A stretch of 64,000 nucleotides of DNA from Pleurodeles waltl (lineage: Eukaryota > Chordata > Amphibia > Caudata > Salamandridae). Below the pieces are notes generated by a model. The model saw only the letters and a list, made by a program, of their open reading frames with translations, made no database searches and was not told the DNA's origin. The stretch spans positions 1,312,989,324 through 1,313,053,323 of the forward strand of contig NC_090444.1 in the NCBI RefSeq assembly GCF_031143425.1, written 5' to 3'. Made by a program: the position numbers and the translations under genes. Positions 1 through 12,205 of this stretch are shown piece by piece (the first letter of the stretch is position 1; every line of letters starts with the position of its first letter).

Positions 1-793
1 GGGGTCAACAACAAGGACAGGTTTGGGTAGCCACAGTTACCTGGAAGAAGTGAGTGACACACATTAGCCATGCACAATGGCGTGGGGTATGACTCCAGTA
101 GGCATACACTGACATACATAGGGTGGGGACTCAAGCTCACCTATGAGCCACACTCTGTGCCTCTGTAGTCGTTCCATCACCTGTGGTACGTTGCTATTCC
201 TCAATACAAAGGCATCATGCACAGATCCAGGATACTTGGCAGTGACTTGGGAGATGTACTGGTCAGCAAGAGATACCATCTGGACATTGAGATAGTATAA
301 ACTCTTCCTATTCCTGTACACCTGTTCATTTGCCCTGTTAGGGACTAAGGCAATATGGGTCCCGTCAATTACCCCAATCACATGTGGTATGCGTCCCATT
401 GCATAGAATCCAGCCTTCAAAGTGGGCAAATCATCAACCTGGGGGAATGCGATGTGGCTGCACATGTGTTTGAGCAAGGCAGCCAAAACCCTTGCAAGCT
501 CTATTGAGAACATTGGCTGTGACATGCCTGCAGCCAAGCCCCCAGCCACCTGGAAAGAACCAGTTTCCAGGAAATGGAGCACCGACAGTAACTGCACAAG
601 AGGGGGTATTACTGTGGTGCAACAGATGGCAGTTAGCAGATCAGGCTCCAATTGTGCTCACAGCTCTGTGACTGTGGCCCTGTCCAGATGATAGGTGAGT
701 ATGATGTGCCTGTCCTCCAGTGTAGCCAAGTCTACAAGCAGTCTGTACACGGGTGCATGCCTCCTCCTCCTATTCCTCTGCAGTGGTTGGTAC
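1..793 (-). pseudogene. HARBI1-like DDE transposase, partial, one nonsense codon
   Basis: Reads from 793 down to 1 on the minus strand. The protein matches the PIF/Harbinger transposase family: an Arg-rich start, then LPPLVQLL-type helices, GVIDGTHIA (first catalytic Asp), YRNRKS, YPGSVHDAF (second Asp) and HRVWLIG. A 100-bp intron fits at 140-41: the donor GTGAGC follows ATAG and the acceptor ends TTCCAG. The last exon (40 to 1) then reads GlyAsn-x-GlyTyr in frame. The third catalytic residue would lie beyond base 1. A TGA at 660-658 interrupts the frame where the copy at 31.2 kb reads Cys. A likely upstream acceptor (CTTAG at 798-794) shows that the 5' coding exon is elsewhere and not identified. 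The gene is a decayed but recent-looking copy. Confidence 0.85.
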
Positions 794-1412
794 CTAAGTG
801 AGCCAAAGTAAAATTGGTGTGATGACAGGACCTATGGACACACAACATCAGAGTACAAAGAGCATGTATGTATGTAGGACGCTAGAATTTCTAGGTGTTT
901 ACAGTCGACACCAATGATGCACATGTTAATGCAATACATGAGTACTAGCAGTAGGAAATGGCAACCGCCTGTCCTGTATGTAGGGACAGGTGGAAGTGAC
1001 CTCACTCCGCCGGCGTTAGGCATCATAGCGGAAGGTGGTCTGCACCGCCGTGCAATTTCTCATTGGCTACCATGGGGCACCATGGAGTGCGGGAAGCAAT
1101 GATGATCAACGCCGGTGGTGACTGTGTTCACCGCCGTGGCCGTGACCGTCATATTCTTTCTACCACTTCACTTGATTCCTGACTTTCCACGGTGATACAT
1201 CTCCACTGAGTGTGCTGCTGTGACCTTGCCCTGCCATGGTCCATACAACAGGGGAAAGCCTCCCAACAAGGGTGGGTTCCCCGTCTGCCCAATCTTAGTC
1301 CCAGGGAGTGAGATTTGTATGCCATCTGTGCTGTTGGTACTGTGATTGACCCTGTGCTCCCTTTCTTTCTCCCCGCTCTCTCCTTTTGTCACCCTGTCCA
1401 TGTATACATTAG
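794..1412. promoter_or_regulatory. Divergent intergenic region of Harbinger copy 1, internally deleted
   Basis: This stretch separates the 5' ends of the divergent transposase and Myb-like genes. Bases 950-1225 are homologous, in inverted orientation, to 30.8-31.08 kb, including the GGACAGGTGGAAGTGA segment and CCGCCG runs. It may hold the shared promoter, but I see no firm core-promoter motif. Around 1226-1290 the homology jumps from just before the Myb-like start codon to the last intron, so the exons with the SANT domain are missing here. Confidence 0.5.
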
Positions 1413-2843
1413 CATCATCTGCCGAAGGAGCAGGGGCACCAGTGAATGAGGGAGCTGCAGCCCACATGACCCAGGAGGCAGAGTCCACCGCCACCGAAGG
1501 AACAAGTGAGTTGGAGGGTGAGGGGAACACCACGGGGGAGACTGGAGCTGAAACAACTGACTCTGATTCTTCCTCTGATGGAAGCACCCTAGTGGTGGCG
1601 GACCCCTCTGGCTACATCATCTTCTGCCACACCTGTACCAGCACCACCCTCCCAGTAGCCCCTCATCAAGTTGTCCGTGCCTGCTCACCCAAAAGGGTGG
1701 GCATCTCCTTCGCCCCAGGCACCTCAGGCCCGGCCTCAGTCAGCCCTGTTGCCCTTAGTGAGGAGGCTATTGACCTGAGATCCATCTCTGTAGGGCAGTC
1801 AACCATAGTGAATGCCATCCAGGGGCTGGCATTCCAGATGCAGCAATGCAATGCCTTCCTGGAGAGCATTCACTGTGGCTTGGCTCCCTGCAGAGATCAT
1901 TCCAGGCTCTGGCCTCCTCTCTGATGGCAGCCAGTGTCCCTGTTTCTTCCGTCCCCTCTCCAACGACCTGTTCCCAGTCCCTGTCTCCTCTCCCCCAACC
2001 CATCCCATGCACACATTCTGACAAGCAAGCACCCAAAAGTACAGACAGGACTTGCACAGACAAACACAGGCACCACACTTCAGTCCAGAAGCACACACAC
2101 AGCCAACACACAGATGCACACATAGCAACAGACACTGCCTCAACTGTCTGCCCCTCCTCCTCCTCCTCCTCCCTCACAGTCACATCAGCAATCACACCTG
2201 CATGCACTGAATCAACAGTCCCAGATCCTGCCACCCGTACAGCTTTGCCCACAGTCACCACAACAGCTGAGCCCACACATCACATGCGCAGTTACCACCA
2301 TCACCACCATCACCACCTCATGCAGCACACCCACCTCACTTGCAGACACCACCACAACATCCATCCACACATCCTGTTTGTCCTCCCCCACTGTGTCTGC
2401 CGCTCTCCAAAGACACACAAACGCTCCGACTCAGACCCCCAACAGCCATCCACCTCACACATGCACACTGTCCATGCACTGCACCCAAGTCCAGCTCACC
2501 TACTAGTCTACAACCACTCCGTCTACCTCCACTCCCATACCTCCTCCCACAACCTACCCCATTGGTCCTAAGAAGCTTTTCCTTTCCCACCTTGACCTCT
2601 TCCCTCCCCCTCCCACCCTGTCATGCCCAGTACCTCCAGCCCCAAATCAACCCCTGTTGCTCCCCCTAAGACTTCAACTTCCACTAAGGGGCACATGAGT
2701 GGCACTCTGGCCCACCGCCCCAATCCCACTCCTCTGGCCCCTAAGCGGAAGGATAAAGACCCGCTCCCTCCCAAACGCAAGCCCAAAGACCCCCCTCCCA
2801 AAAAGACCTTGTCAATGCCCCACCCCAAAAAAGTGAGCACCAT
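1413..2843 (+). pseudogene. Myb-like Harbinger accessory gene, last exon only
   Basis: The exon starts after an acceptor-like CATTAG at about 1407-1412. It encodes a region rich in Ala, Glu, Ser and Thr, then a conserved block around 1756-1870 (SEEAIDLRSISVGQS, then a Gln/Asn-rich helix MQQCNAFLESI). A long low-complexity tail rich in Ser, Thr, Pro and His follows, with TCC and CAC microsatellites near 2147-2175 and 2294-2330, and a Lys/Pro-rich end. The same exon is on the minus strand at 29781-28090. Compared with that copy, one Leu codon is missing in the helix, and a frameshift present there is absent here. The upstream SANT exons are deleted, so this copy cannot encode the DNA-binding part. 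The frame of the tail is uncertain. Confidence 0.7.
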
Positions 2844-2915
2844 CTTTCTGCCCCCCTTGGGAGGGCAGATGGGGGTAGTAGCCCCTGACCTGCCCCCCCA
2901 ATGGGGGGCAGAAAG
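2844..2915. repeat. Palindrome at the junction of Harbinger copy 1
   Basis: An imperfect inverted repeat with arms CTTTCTGCCCCCC and GGGGGGCAGAAAG and an inner pair around CCCCTGACC. It marks the start of a different repeat family that truncates the Harbinger copy. Confidence 0.6.
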
Positions 2916-4620
2916 ACTACTAGGCACAAGGGACTATTAAGGGTGGGTGCTGTCCAGGATGGGCATGGTAATGGCCACTGTCTTTCTGCCCTCCCTGCTG
3001 ACTAACACATCTTATCCATCTCAATAGCAAGGAAAAGGAGATTTGACTGTTTTGGGTGTTGATTTCACATATGGACCAGTAGAGCTTGGCTAACTAACAA
3101 TATCGTCCCACTTGCAAAAGTGAGCTGCTGCACCTTTTGAGCTTGGGTAGGTTGCTACCCAGAAAAACCTACCAGACCCAGTCACTTGTGAAGAGTAGAT
3201 ATCTGGGGAAGTGAAGGGTGATGTGTTATGCTTCAAATATAACCCACACCATTTTGTCTACCCACAATGCCCTGCAAAACTCCAACTTTGGAAGAAGTCA
3301 CGCATTTCCCCTACATTTCTGTGATGGAAAATTCCAGAATCTGTCGGAATCTACAAAATTCCTACCACCCAGCATTGCTCCAACTTTGTCGATAAAAACT
3401 CTGCCCCACTTGTGTGACTGAGCCTACTGCCAGTGACAGGAATGGATCCAACCAAGGTCAATAAGTGTCTCCACACAAGCAATCTCATTGTCTTCAGATT
3501 GATCCACGCCTGTTGTGCCACTAGGCCCAGCCACACAGGTGGGGCAGCTTTTTATTGGCACAGGTGGGGCAATCCTGAGTGGTAGGAATTTTGTGGATTC
3601 CTGCAGATTCCGCAAGATTCCATCACAGAAATGTGAGGAAAAGGGGTGATTTCAGGAATAGTGTGAGGTTTGCACGGCATTGTGGGGAAGAAAACTTAAT
3701 GGGATCCATGCAAGTCACACCGTTCTGGATTCCTCTAGGTGTCTAGTTTTCAAAAATGTACAAGTTAGCTAAGTTTCCCTAGGTGCTGGCTGAGATAAGG
3801 TGCAAAATCTAGAGTAATCCACATTGGAAAAAAAGGGTCCGTTTTCGGTGGAAAAATGTGCTGCATACATATTGTGTTTTGGGCCATTTCCTGTCACAGG
3901 CACTAGGTCTACCCATACAAGTGCGGTACCATTTTTAATGGGAGACTTCAGGGAATTGTCTGGCTCCCCACAGTTTTCAGAACTCTCTATCACAGAAATA
4001 TGAGGAAAATGTGTTTTTTAGGCAGATTTTGAGGTCTGCAAAGGATTCTGGGTGACAGAACCTGGTGAGAGCCCCACAGGTCACCCCATCCTGGATTCAC
4101 CTAGGTGTATATTTGTTAAAAATGCAAGGTTTGCTAGGTTTCCCTAGATGCCGGCTGAGCTACAGCTCTAAATCCACAGCTAGGTACTTTGCAAAAAACA
4201 AGACTGTTGTCCACGTTGTGTTTTTGGGTGTTTCCTGTCGCGGGCGCTAGGTCTAACCACACAAGTGAGGTACCTTTTTTATTGGGAGATTTAGGGGAAA
4301 TGCCGGGTGGAAGGAGATTTGTGGCTCCCCTCAGATTCCAGAACTTTGCATCACAGAAATAGTTTTAAAAAAATGTACAGGTTTGCTAGCTTTCCCTGGG
4401 TGCTTGCTGCGCTGGAGCCCAAAATCCACAGCTAGGCACTTTGCAAAAAATGAGTACGTTTTCAGTGGAAAAATATGATGTGTCCACGTTGCATTTTAAA
4501 GCTTTTTCTGTCGTGGTCACTAGCCCTACCCACACAACTGAGGCACCATTTTTATCAGGAGACTAGGGGGAACACACAGAATAGCAGAACAAGTGTTGTT
4601 CCCCATTGTCTTTGTCTGCA
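2916..4620. repeat. Unclassified interspersed repeat with diverged ~300-bp internal units
   Basis: No coding capacity is supported. Three diverged direct units are visible, starting near 3735, 4105 and 4368. Each has TTTGCTAGGTTTCCCT-like sequence, then ATCCACAGCTAGG, CACGTTGTGTTTT, TTTCCTGTCGCGG, CACACAAGTGAGG and CATCACAGAAAT. An inverted stretch of the same type is recognisable at 3300-3620, where parts of the motif set appear reverse-complemented. I recognise the pattern as common in salamander DNA but cannot name the family. Confidence 0.55.
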
Positions 4621-5589
4621 TATGCGCCTTCCAAATGTAGGACAGTGTATAGGAAAGAAGTCATTTTGAGAAATGCCCTGTAATTCACATGCTAGTATGG
4701 GAACCAACAAAGTCAGATGTGTGCAAATAACCACTGCTTCTAAACTCCATGTCTTGTGCCCATTTTGGAAAGACATAGGTTTCCTCAATAACTATTTTTC
4801 ACCCTTGATATACTAGCAAATGAATTGCTGTATGCCTGAGAACATAGCGTTCTTAGGCAACCTACAAGCCCTATATATCCTCACAACCAGAAGGGTCTAG
4901 CTAATGCCGCAGTATATTGCTTTTGTAAATCTGCCATAGTTATAAGAAGTTACAGATGAAAACATAGACACAAATACCTGTTTTTTCAAATCAATTTCAA
5001 TTTTTTTATTTCAACTGTTACTTTCTATAGGACAACCTTCAAGGATCTACACAAATGATCCCTTGCTGATTTCAGAATTATGTTTACTTTTCAGAAATGT
5101 ATAGCTGTCTGGGATTCACCATTGGTTTCACACCCATTTCTACCACTAACTGGAAGGAGGTTTGGAAGTACAAAAAAATTGGAAAAATGGGCTACGTCCC
5201 AGTAAAATGTCAAAACTTTGTTGAAAAATGTGTTTTTCTAATTCAAGCCTTCCTGTTCCTGAAAGCTGGGAAGAGGGTGATATTAGCACCGCAAACCCTT
5301 TGTTGATGTTAGTTGCAGGGAAAAAAACAGATGTTGTCTTCTGCAGCACCTTTTCCCATCCCCCCCCCCAAAAAAAAAGTTTTTAGATGTATTTTGACTA
5401 ATTTCTCATTCCCCTCCAGGGGAATCCACAAACCCTGGGGACCTTTAGAATCCCCAGGATTTGGAGAAAAATGATGCAGATTTGGCATGGATAGCTTATG
5501 TAGACAAAAGGTTATGAGGGACTAAACACCAGCCACCCCAATAGCCAAACAAAACCTTAGCACAGGAGGGGGAAAAGGCTTTCAGCAAA
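4621..5589. other. No recognised feature
   Basis: Short unsupported reading frames only. A C8/A9 run lies at about 5361-5378. I see no repeat structure or protein similarity. Confidence 0.4.
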
Positions 5590-6300
5590 GGGGTTAAGGA
5601 AGACCACTAATATTGGATACAAAAATATTGCTGTAAAAAATATCTAAAATACCCAAACGTTAAAAACAAAACTAAACACTAAACAGCATGAACACATAAA
5701 AAGACCCAAAATACAGCATAAATATCGAAAACTACATATCAACCCCCAAAATATTATTTAACAAAAAATATTTCAAATCTAATGGATTACCATATAAACA
5801 AATTACTTAATATAAACCACACATTAAATGCTAACAATTTTAACACATAAAACGTGATTTAAAACATTACAAAATATTGCATTTATATCTACCAAAATGT
5901 ATTAAAATAAAATATACAATAACTAACATTAAAGCATTAATCATATAAAAAACTGAAGTTAAAATATTAATACGCATATACCAAATAAGGAGACAAAAAT
6001 TGAAACAGTAATACAATCAAACAATACAATTAAAGTTAAAAATAATTGACCAATGCAAGCACTTTACTAATTTAAAAAGAGTATAAAAAGGCACAAAAAT
6101 ATGCAAGAAATTGATTTAGAAAAATCCACCATTGCAACAAAGCAACACAGGTGATACAGAAAAAAAAGAGAAGACCACATCCAGGAAAAAGTAACAGTTT
6201 TTTTAAGTAAGTAAAAAAAAAAATCAAATATAGCTACGTCACAACAAAACTCCGAACTTAAACTGTAAGAAAATAACTAATATATACATTTCTTTTAATA
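5590..6300. repeat. AT-rich low-complexity tract
   Basis: Strongly A-rich on the plus strand, with recurring words such as TAAAATATT, AACACATAAAA and ATTAAAG at irregular spacing. It looks like a decayed simple or tandem repeat. No coding potential. Confidence 0.6.
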
Positions 6301-7120
6301 TTCATGCCACCTGTAGAATTTCAAAGGGCCCATAGGATAATAAGCAGGCAGCCAATGACATCCGTGGGACCCCACCAGATCACTGTCTGCTTCTTTCGCC
6401 AGCAACAAGCACTCCAAATCATAATGGAAGCATGAAAACATGGTCGCTATCAATACCAAGGTATGCTCAACATGATCTCTCAAAACTTTCCCACACTACG
6501 GTACAATGCAGAAAGCAGTTTGTGGCCCATCGACCACAAATTTAAAAACTGAATATACGTTGCAGACTCCTGGACTCAGCCACCATGGTGCTCCTCCATA
6601 ATAACAAACGTCACAGGCATGGACACAGCTGCCACTGGGACACAATCACCACACTCACCCCAGAGCTCAACACAAAGAGACAGACTCCCTGACACTCCTC
6701 TAGGAACGGAAAGGGACAGACTGGAGGAAGTCCCCAGCCATTGGGCAGAGGGGATGAAATCACTGCAAACAGGACAACAGCACATGGCGCAGGAGGAATC
6801 CCTGTCACCCTGGAAGCCACCAGAGTGACCACCATGCATCATAACCCCCCACTAAAGACATATCCGTTCTAGATCCTGATCCTGGCAGAGTAACGTTTTT
6901 CATTTTTATTGTGTCAACCTGGGGCATGATACGACCCTAGAAATTGTTACACTGTGAAATGTTGATGGCTCCCTATAGATGGTACCACTTCTGACATAGA
7001 TGGGGGAACTCCGAGATACACTGTAACCTTCTGCAGCACCTCCCCCCCATGCTGCTTGGACAAGACCCTCACATGCCCAGCCACACACTGCTGGCTTCCA
7101 AGTTGTGGGATCACCCTCTG
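6301..7120. other. No firm feature; possibly 5' part of the adjacent LINE
   Basis: Bases 6600-7120 lie directly upstream of an L1-like endonuclease fragment and may derive from LINE ORF1 or the start of ORF2. The translated pieces are too degraded to support this. Bases 6301-6600 show nothing recognisable. Confidence 0.3.
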
Positions 7121-8430
7121 CCCATTCAAAGGTTGTTCAATATGACAACTCTCATACTCACACATCTTACGTCACGTTGCTACCAGAAACACTCCTGTCT
7201 AACGTGGAAAGCTCACAGCTGTGCTGCAACTAGGTCAGTAGGAAATACCATGCTCACCAAGAAAAAGCACCAGATTCCTTAGAGGCCCATTGTACCTCTC
7301 CATGGAAAGGGAGAATAGCAATCCTAATACTACAAGGCCTCCCACTCAAGACACCAAAAGTATGGTGTGATCCCCTAGGTCTCCAACAACAGACTCTTCT
7401 CATAGGGTCAATATACGGCCTGGTCAGGGATGAGAGGAACACCTTTCACTGCAATTTCCCAAATCTGGCTTTAATGTCCTCGTGCAAACATACTACTCGG
7501 AGAAGACTTGAATATAGCACCCAATCGACACCTGGACAAATCCCAACACTCAAGAGGCCTCCTTAGAGACATCATAGATTACTTTTCACTACAAGATCCC
7601 TGGCACCTCTCCCACGCTGCTATACAAGACTCTACATTTATCTCCTGTGTGCATGGGCATGTACACAAACAGACTTTTTTCAAACGTCAACTAATCTCCT
7701 ATAAAAAATCACAGACACTACTATCATTCCTAATGGTGTGTCAGATCTTGCCATGATCCAGTTACAACTTTACTTGGGGACTGACCAATCAATCAGGGGG
7801 CAGTTACGACTTAACCTATCGTATTACAAAATGTAGGCTGGCCCAAATGCTAGCCACTTTACTGGACAAAAACAAACTCTCAGTACCCTCAAATCAGAAA
7901 GTGTGGGTTGCAGCTAAAGCTGGGGTCAGGAGGAACTCATGAGGGACTCAGCCACGCACAAAAAGAATGCTTTTCAGCAATGAGAAGATTTAGAAGACTG
8001 TCTCCTTTATCTCACAACAGGATCTGCAAGAGGATGCAGAGCTCCCGGATCTTCATCCCCTATTCCAAACCAAATGTGAACTGAACACACTCTACACCTC
8101 CCAGGCAGAAAAAGCACGTTTCCACCTGAAACAGGGGAACTATGAAAAAAGGGGAAAGGCTGTCAGACTTTAGCTCTACAGCTCAAACAGCAGGAATACC
8201 AAGGAACCATCTTGGCAATGTGGGATGCAGGCACCAGGATTTTCACCCACCCCACTGACATTACCGCTGCATGCCTGCTATTCAGCTCAAAGCCCATATG
8301 TTAGCCCGGAGTGGAAAACTTTATGTCTGGCACCATTTGGCCCAAACTCCCCCGAGCCCAAGTAGATGCTTTAAATCAAGCCTTCACAGAGGCAGACATC
8401 TCACAAGCCTTAGACAGCTCATGACCGCCA
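7121..8430 (+). pseudogene. L1-like LINE ORF2 fragment (endonuclease and linker)
   Basis: Translation in shifting plus frames gives an APE-type endonuclease of an L1-like retrotransposon. A decayed QETHL-like stretch lies near 7185, followed by GKGRIAILILQ near 7310 and then a segment like the GGDFN region (LLGEDLNIAPNRHLD, 7490-7540). A helix ending in IIDYFSLQDPWH and a Ser/Thr-Phe-x-Ser strand (7565-7680) come next. After 7900 the linker to the reverse transcriptase can be followed (FHLKQGNYEKRGKA near 8130, AMWDAGTRIF near 8220, PRAQVDALNQAF near 8360). Reverse transcriptase motifs are absent, so the copy ends before them. Several stops and frameshifts show an old, dead copy. L1 is the best fit, but clade assignment needs alignment. 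Confidence 0.6.
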
Positions 8431-9490
8431 GGGTCGTAATAACGGCACGAATGTTAAACTGTATTTTGAATATTTACTGATATCACCATCATCTGCTTTG
8501 AATTCTAACAATAAAGTGCATATTTTGTTGTTTTTAATTTAAATTATTCTTTTGGAGTGTCTAACAGTGTTTCTGTTCAGTTTATAATTTAGTTTTGCAC
8601 ACCATATATGTGACATTGATTTTGGGATGGTAATAAAGTTTTAAAACTTTAATCAGTTTGGAGTTGTATTTAGTGTTACATTTTCATGGTGTTTACTATT
8701 GTTCATGGTATAATGTCATTGATTTGTGGTTGAATGACCAGGCCCAAAGATCTAGTCGACCTTTATAGTGAGAATAGTGATGGTGTCTCACCTGCGCGTT
8801 TGTGGTTATTGAACCAGGAGCAGAGAGAAAATCTTCAAGGCCCAAGCACACCAACAGTGTTGATAGCAGAGTTATGGTTTGGTCTTGTGAGGAGGAGAGT
8901 CAGAATTTGCCCACATTGTGAGTTGTTCTTGGTGTTGTGTAAGGGTTGATGAAATTCCGGCTTTGTGTTACAAATGTACGGTATGTGTTTTGAGTAGGGT
9001 TTGCGCTTTCAATGCTTTGGCTAAATCGCTGTGAATTGTGCGGTATGAAGTGAGTAGGTAATTGAATAGGAAGTTTGCATTCTTCAAATATGAGAGTGGA
9101 GAGTTGGCATACTTCAAGTGAATGTTGAGCTTTATGCTAAAAAATTGCCCACCTGGTTGTTGATGTTTTCGGGTCCCAAGACTCCAGAGATTGACAAGTG
9201 TATGGAGACACTTGGTTAATTTCTTGTCTGTAGGTAAGGTGTTGGCCAATTGAGCGATGTCGAAGATACCAGTAGATTTCCTTTGAGTGTGTGTGCTGTT
9301 GGTTGGTATTGAGTGAATCTTGAGTGCACAAGGAGAATCTGTACCAATCAGAGTGAGGTTTGCGGGTCAAATCTTACTTGGGTTTGTGAAAAAGCCATAG
9401 CCGGAAGAGTAGCTGTTTGTGCGAAAGGCCATTGTCGAACGTTTCGTGCAGCTTTCAAAGTATTTGAGTCCTACCAGAGTATATGAATCA
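8431..9490. other. No recognised feature
   Basis: Two AATAAAG words near 8511 and 8632 could be remnants of retroelement 3' ends. Nothing else is supported; minus-strand frames at 8968-9370 have no recognisable domain. Confidence 0.35.
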
Positions 9491-9496
9491 TTAAAC

Positions 9497-9612
9497 AAGA
9501 ATAAACTATGACCTCAGAACCAAGAGATGGCAAGAGCTTTAGACTATAATCATCATGGAACAAGAATAAACTACAACCTCAGAACCAAGAGATGGAAACA
9601 GCTTTGGGCTAT
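9497..9612 (+). repeat. Two-copy direct repeat, ~64 bp
   Basis: The words ACAAGAATAAACTA, ACCTCAGAACCAAGAGATGG and GACTATAATCAT / GGCTATGATTAT occur twice in the same order about 64 bp apart. Confidence 0.75.
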
Positions 9613-9799
9613 GATTATACTCAGAATATCAATTGTGTAACATCTATGCATTCATAACATAAACCTTTGATCATTACCTAGAAAATCTCAAAGAATTAAA
9701 TATGCTTTTCACATATTATGCTTTCCAAAAACAATGATAACTTAGATTTGCTTATCTCCAGAAATACTTTCACATTCACAACTATAAAGGCCGAAAGGT

Positions 9800-10275
9800 T
9801 TTTACTCATTGAACTTGAAGCGCTTTACTTATAACACCAGAAAGCGCTTTTACTTGTCTTGCCCGAAGCGCTACACTCGTTATGCTAAGGGGGAGCTTTA
9901 CTCATGTGGCCTGAATCACTTTGATTGTTGTACTAAGAGCCTTTTACTCCTGTGGATTGAGGCGCTTTGATTGCCGTGCCAAGAGCACTTTTCATCTGTG
10001 AAATGAAGCGCTTGAATTGCGGTGCCAAGAGCGCTTTACAGCTGTGGACTTAAGCGCCTGAACTGCCGTGCCAAGAGCGCTTTACATCTGTGGACTGAAG
10101 CACTTGAATTGTCGTGCTAAGAGCGCTTTACACCTGTGGACTGAAGCACCTGAACTGCCGTGCCAAGAGCGCTTTACATCTGTGGACTGAAACGCCTTTG
10201 ATCATCGCGCCTAGGCCGCTGTAATCTGAAAACGCTTTGCTCATTGTGCTAAGGGGCGCTTTACTTCTGGAAGTA
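9800..10275. repeat. 46-bp minisatellite with AGCGCT palindromes
   Basis: About ten units of 46-47 bp. The core reads AAGCGCcTGAAcTGCCGTG followed by CCAAGAGCGCTTTACATCTG and TGGACTG. The best-preserved units start near 9965, 10012, 10059, 10105 and 10151; outer units are diverged. Most units contain the self-complementary hexamer AGCGCT. Not coding: 46 is not a multiple of three and stops are frequent. Confidence 0.85.
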
Positions 10276-10539
10276 ATGACTTCCTCCAAATTTGAAGTCA
10301 TCAAGGCCTTACCGCTACGAGTACGACCTACTTGTTTTCGAATTCACTATGGAAACAAGGATACTTCAATCGGATGCCACTCTGCCATGCAGGAACTCTG
10401 CTCTTCTTCAGAGAATCCCCCACGAGGTCTGACTGCATCGAACTCCTCGATGTGTCTCTTACACAGCAATGCATCTTATTTCGAGGATACCGATCATTAT
10501 AAACTGTGGCTCAATACAGCTTTAGCAGTAGCCAAACGG

Positions 10540-11020
10540 TGACTCGTTAGGCAATGGAGATCACACAACCATACAAGCATGGCATTGAACCATAGAGACT
10601 TACACGCAAATTATATATTGGATCAATGACAAACTGGTGAAATTTGACATGATATGTGACCCTCACTATCATATGGTGGCACACTCCCCTCTGACCTCGG
10701 TGGACCTTTGCACTGCCCAGCAATCCCACACTAGAATCACACCAGTTGAAAGTGCATCTTGTTTTAGGAGACTACACCATTACCATTTCCTCCCCTTCCC
10801 ACCCCTTTCCCTACCTGCTGTTGAGTTCTTGTCCTATTGCATTGATTCAGGTTTCTGGGACTGTGTCACTTCTGACCTCAAGATGGTGAAATGTCTAATT
10901 GCTTCAGTCCTTTAATGCAACACCGTGTACATTTATACTATACGGGATTACATGGTACGCTGTCTATTTCAGATTTCTGAAAGCTGAAAATCAATAAAAC
11001 ATTTTAAACAAAAAAGAAAA
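10540..11020 (+). pseudogene. Possible LINE 3' end with poly(A) signal
   Basis: An untranslated-looking segment ends with AATAAA at 10993-10998 and an A-rich tail (AAAAAAGAAAAGAAA, about 11010-11024). That is the usual 3' architecture of an L1-type retroposed copy. The preceding sequence gives only weak similarity to LINE C-terminal regions. The call rests on the tail and signal; a processed transcript of another kind would look the same. Confidence 0.35.
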
Positions 11021-11024
11021 GAAA

Positions 11025-12100
11025 TGGGTTAGTGTTAAGCATTGTTTTAATTACAAAGTTGTTTTTGATTTGTGGTATGACCTAAACATGATCAAATCGT
11101 GCTGAATTTGCAGTTTTTTTAATTGATGTCCATAAATTGAGTATGAATAACTCTGGTTTAAATGATGGGGGCACATTTCTCATTATCATTCAGAGAATAT
11201 GTCCAATTATTTTGAGACTTTCTTTTACTCACTGAGGATGCTGTCAGTACTTTTTACGAGACTGACACATAGGGCTTGATACAAAAAGGTAAATTACATG
11301 TTTGTGTAAGTTTACACTTTTTCAGTATTTACAAAACTGCATTTTAATAGTAGGTTTACAAGGGTGGAGACTCTGCAGTCGGGTTAGAAAACTCCACACA
11401 TAAACAGGCAGGACAGGCCTTTCTTTTTATGTCTCAGGTTGTGACTATGGATTTCTGTTTATGTGTTGAATTGTTTGTATACGTGATGATGACTGTGAGC
11501 TCAATCTGTGGACTGATTACCATTGTGTTGATGATTTCTTTATACGTATTTGAAAATTTAAGTTGGCTATTGGATTTGTCATACATCCAAGATCTCGAGA
11601 TATTGATTATTTCTCAGTACTGTGGTGTGTAGAGTAAGGCACCGCTTCCACTTCAATAGGAAGTTTGAATTACCAAATTCTTATTTTCAGGATTCAAAGT
11701 CTAACTTGATGTACTGTGCCTACCCTGAGTGCATGGGTGAGGTACATTGACTCAGACGTAGATTTCTTCTGGCCAGTGTTTGCCTAGCAGAACTTTTGCA
11801 GGTTGCTGTGACTCATTCTGTTATTCATTTTGTTTCTGACTTGGTTTTTATTTTCTTATGGTTCATATTTGAACTTCTATGGTTTGTGATGAAGTCATTT
11901 TACTTGAAATACTGACTTTTATTCCTTTCTGGGACAGATAAAGGGTTAATTGATTTTAAATGGTTTAAAGTGGTTTCATAATTGCTTTCCTGTTCACGAA
12001 GAAGTCATGTTGTGGTTGGTTGCTCAGCCAGGGAGCAGCACTGGAATTGGCGAGGGGTCTCCACAAAGCCACCCGCTGATTGGTTGGTTGCTAACATAGT
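11025..12100. other. No recognised feature; possibly retroviral 5' LTR remnant at the right end
   Basis: Bases 11430-11632 hold a short hydrophobic frame without recognisable family. Bases 11700-12200 precede the retroviral gag remnant and may contain its 5' LTR, but I could not define TG...CA ends or a duplicate. Confidence 0.3.
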
Positions 12101-12205
12101 CAAGTTGTGATAGGTTGACTTTTGACAGAGCAGCACTATTATTGGCTGTTCGCTAGGTCTGTTTATAGTGTTTATTGTGATATTGAGTTTATTTAGCTAT
12201 AAAAC

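Larger units (their letters stand above)
1..2843. mobile_element. PIF/Harbinger DNA transposon, copy 1 (truncated)
   Basis: This is a two-gene Harbinger element in divergent layout, with a HARBI1-like transposase on the minus strand (793 to 1) and the last exon of a Myb-like gene on the plus strand (about 1413-2843). The same order and the same intergenic sequence recur in inverted orientation at 28.1-32.4 kb, which defines the family. The copy runs off the window at base 1, so the transposase C-terminus and one end are not seen. At about 2844 it is replaced by an unrelated palindromic repeat, so neither terminal inverted repeat is visible. Relative to the other copy, about 0.85 kb is missing around 1226-1290, the part that would hold the SANT exons. 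Confidence 0.85.

Noticed and set aside
10237..10542. 101-codon plus frame after the 46-bp minisatellite
   Set aside because: It starts inside the last minisatellite unit and shows no similarity to a known family.
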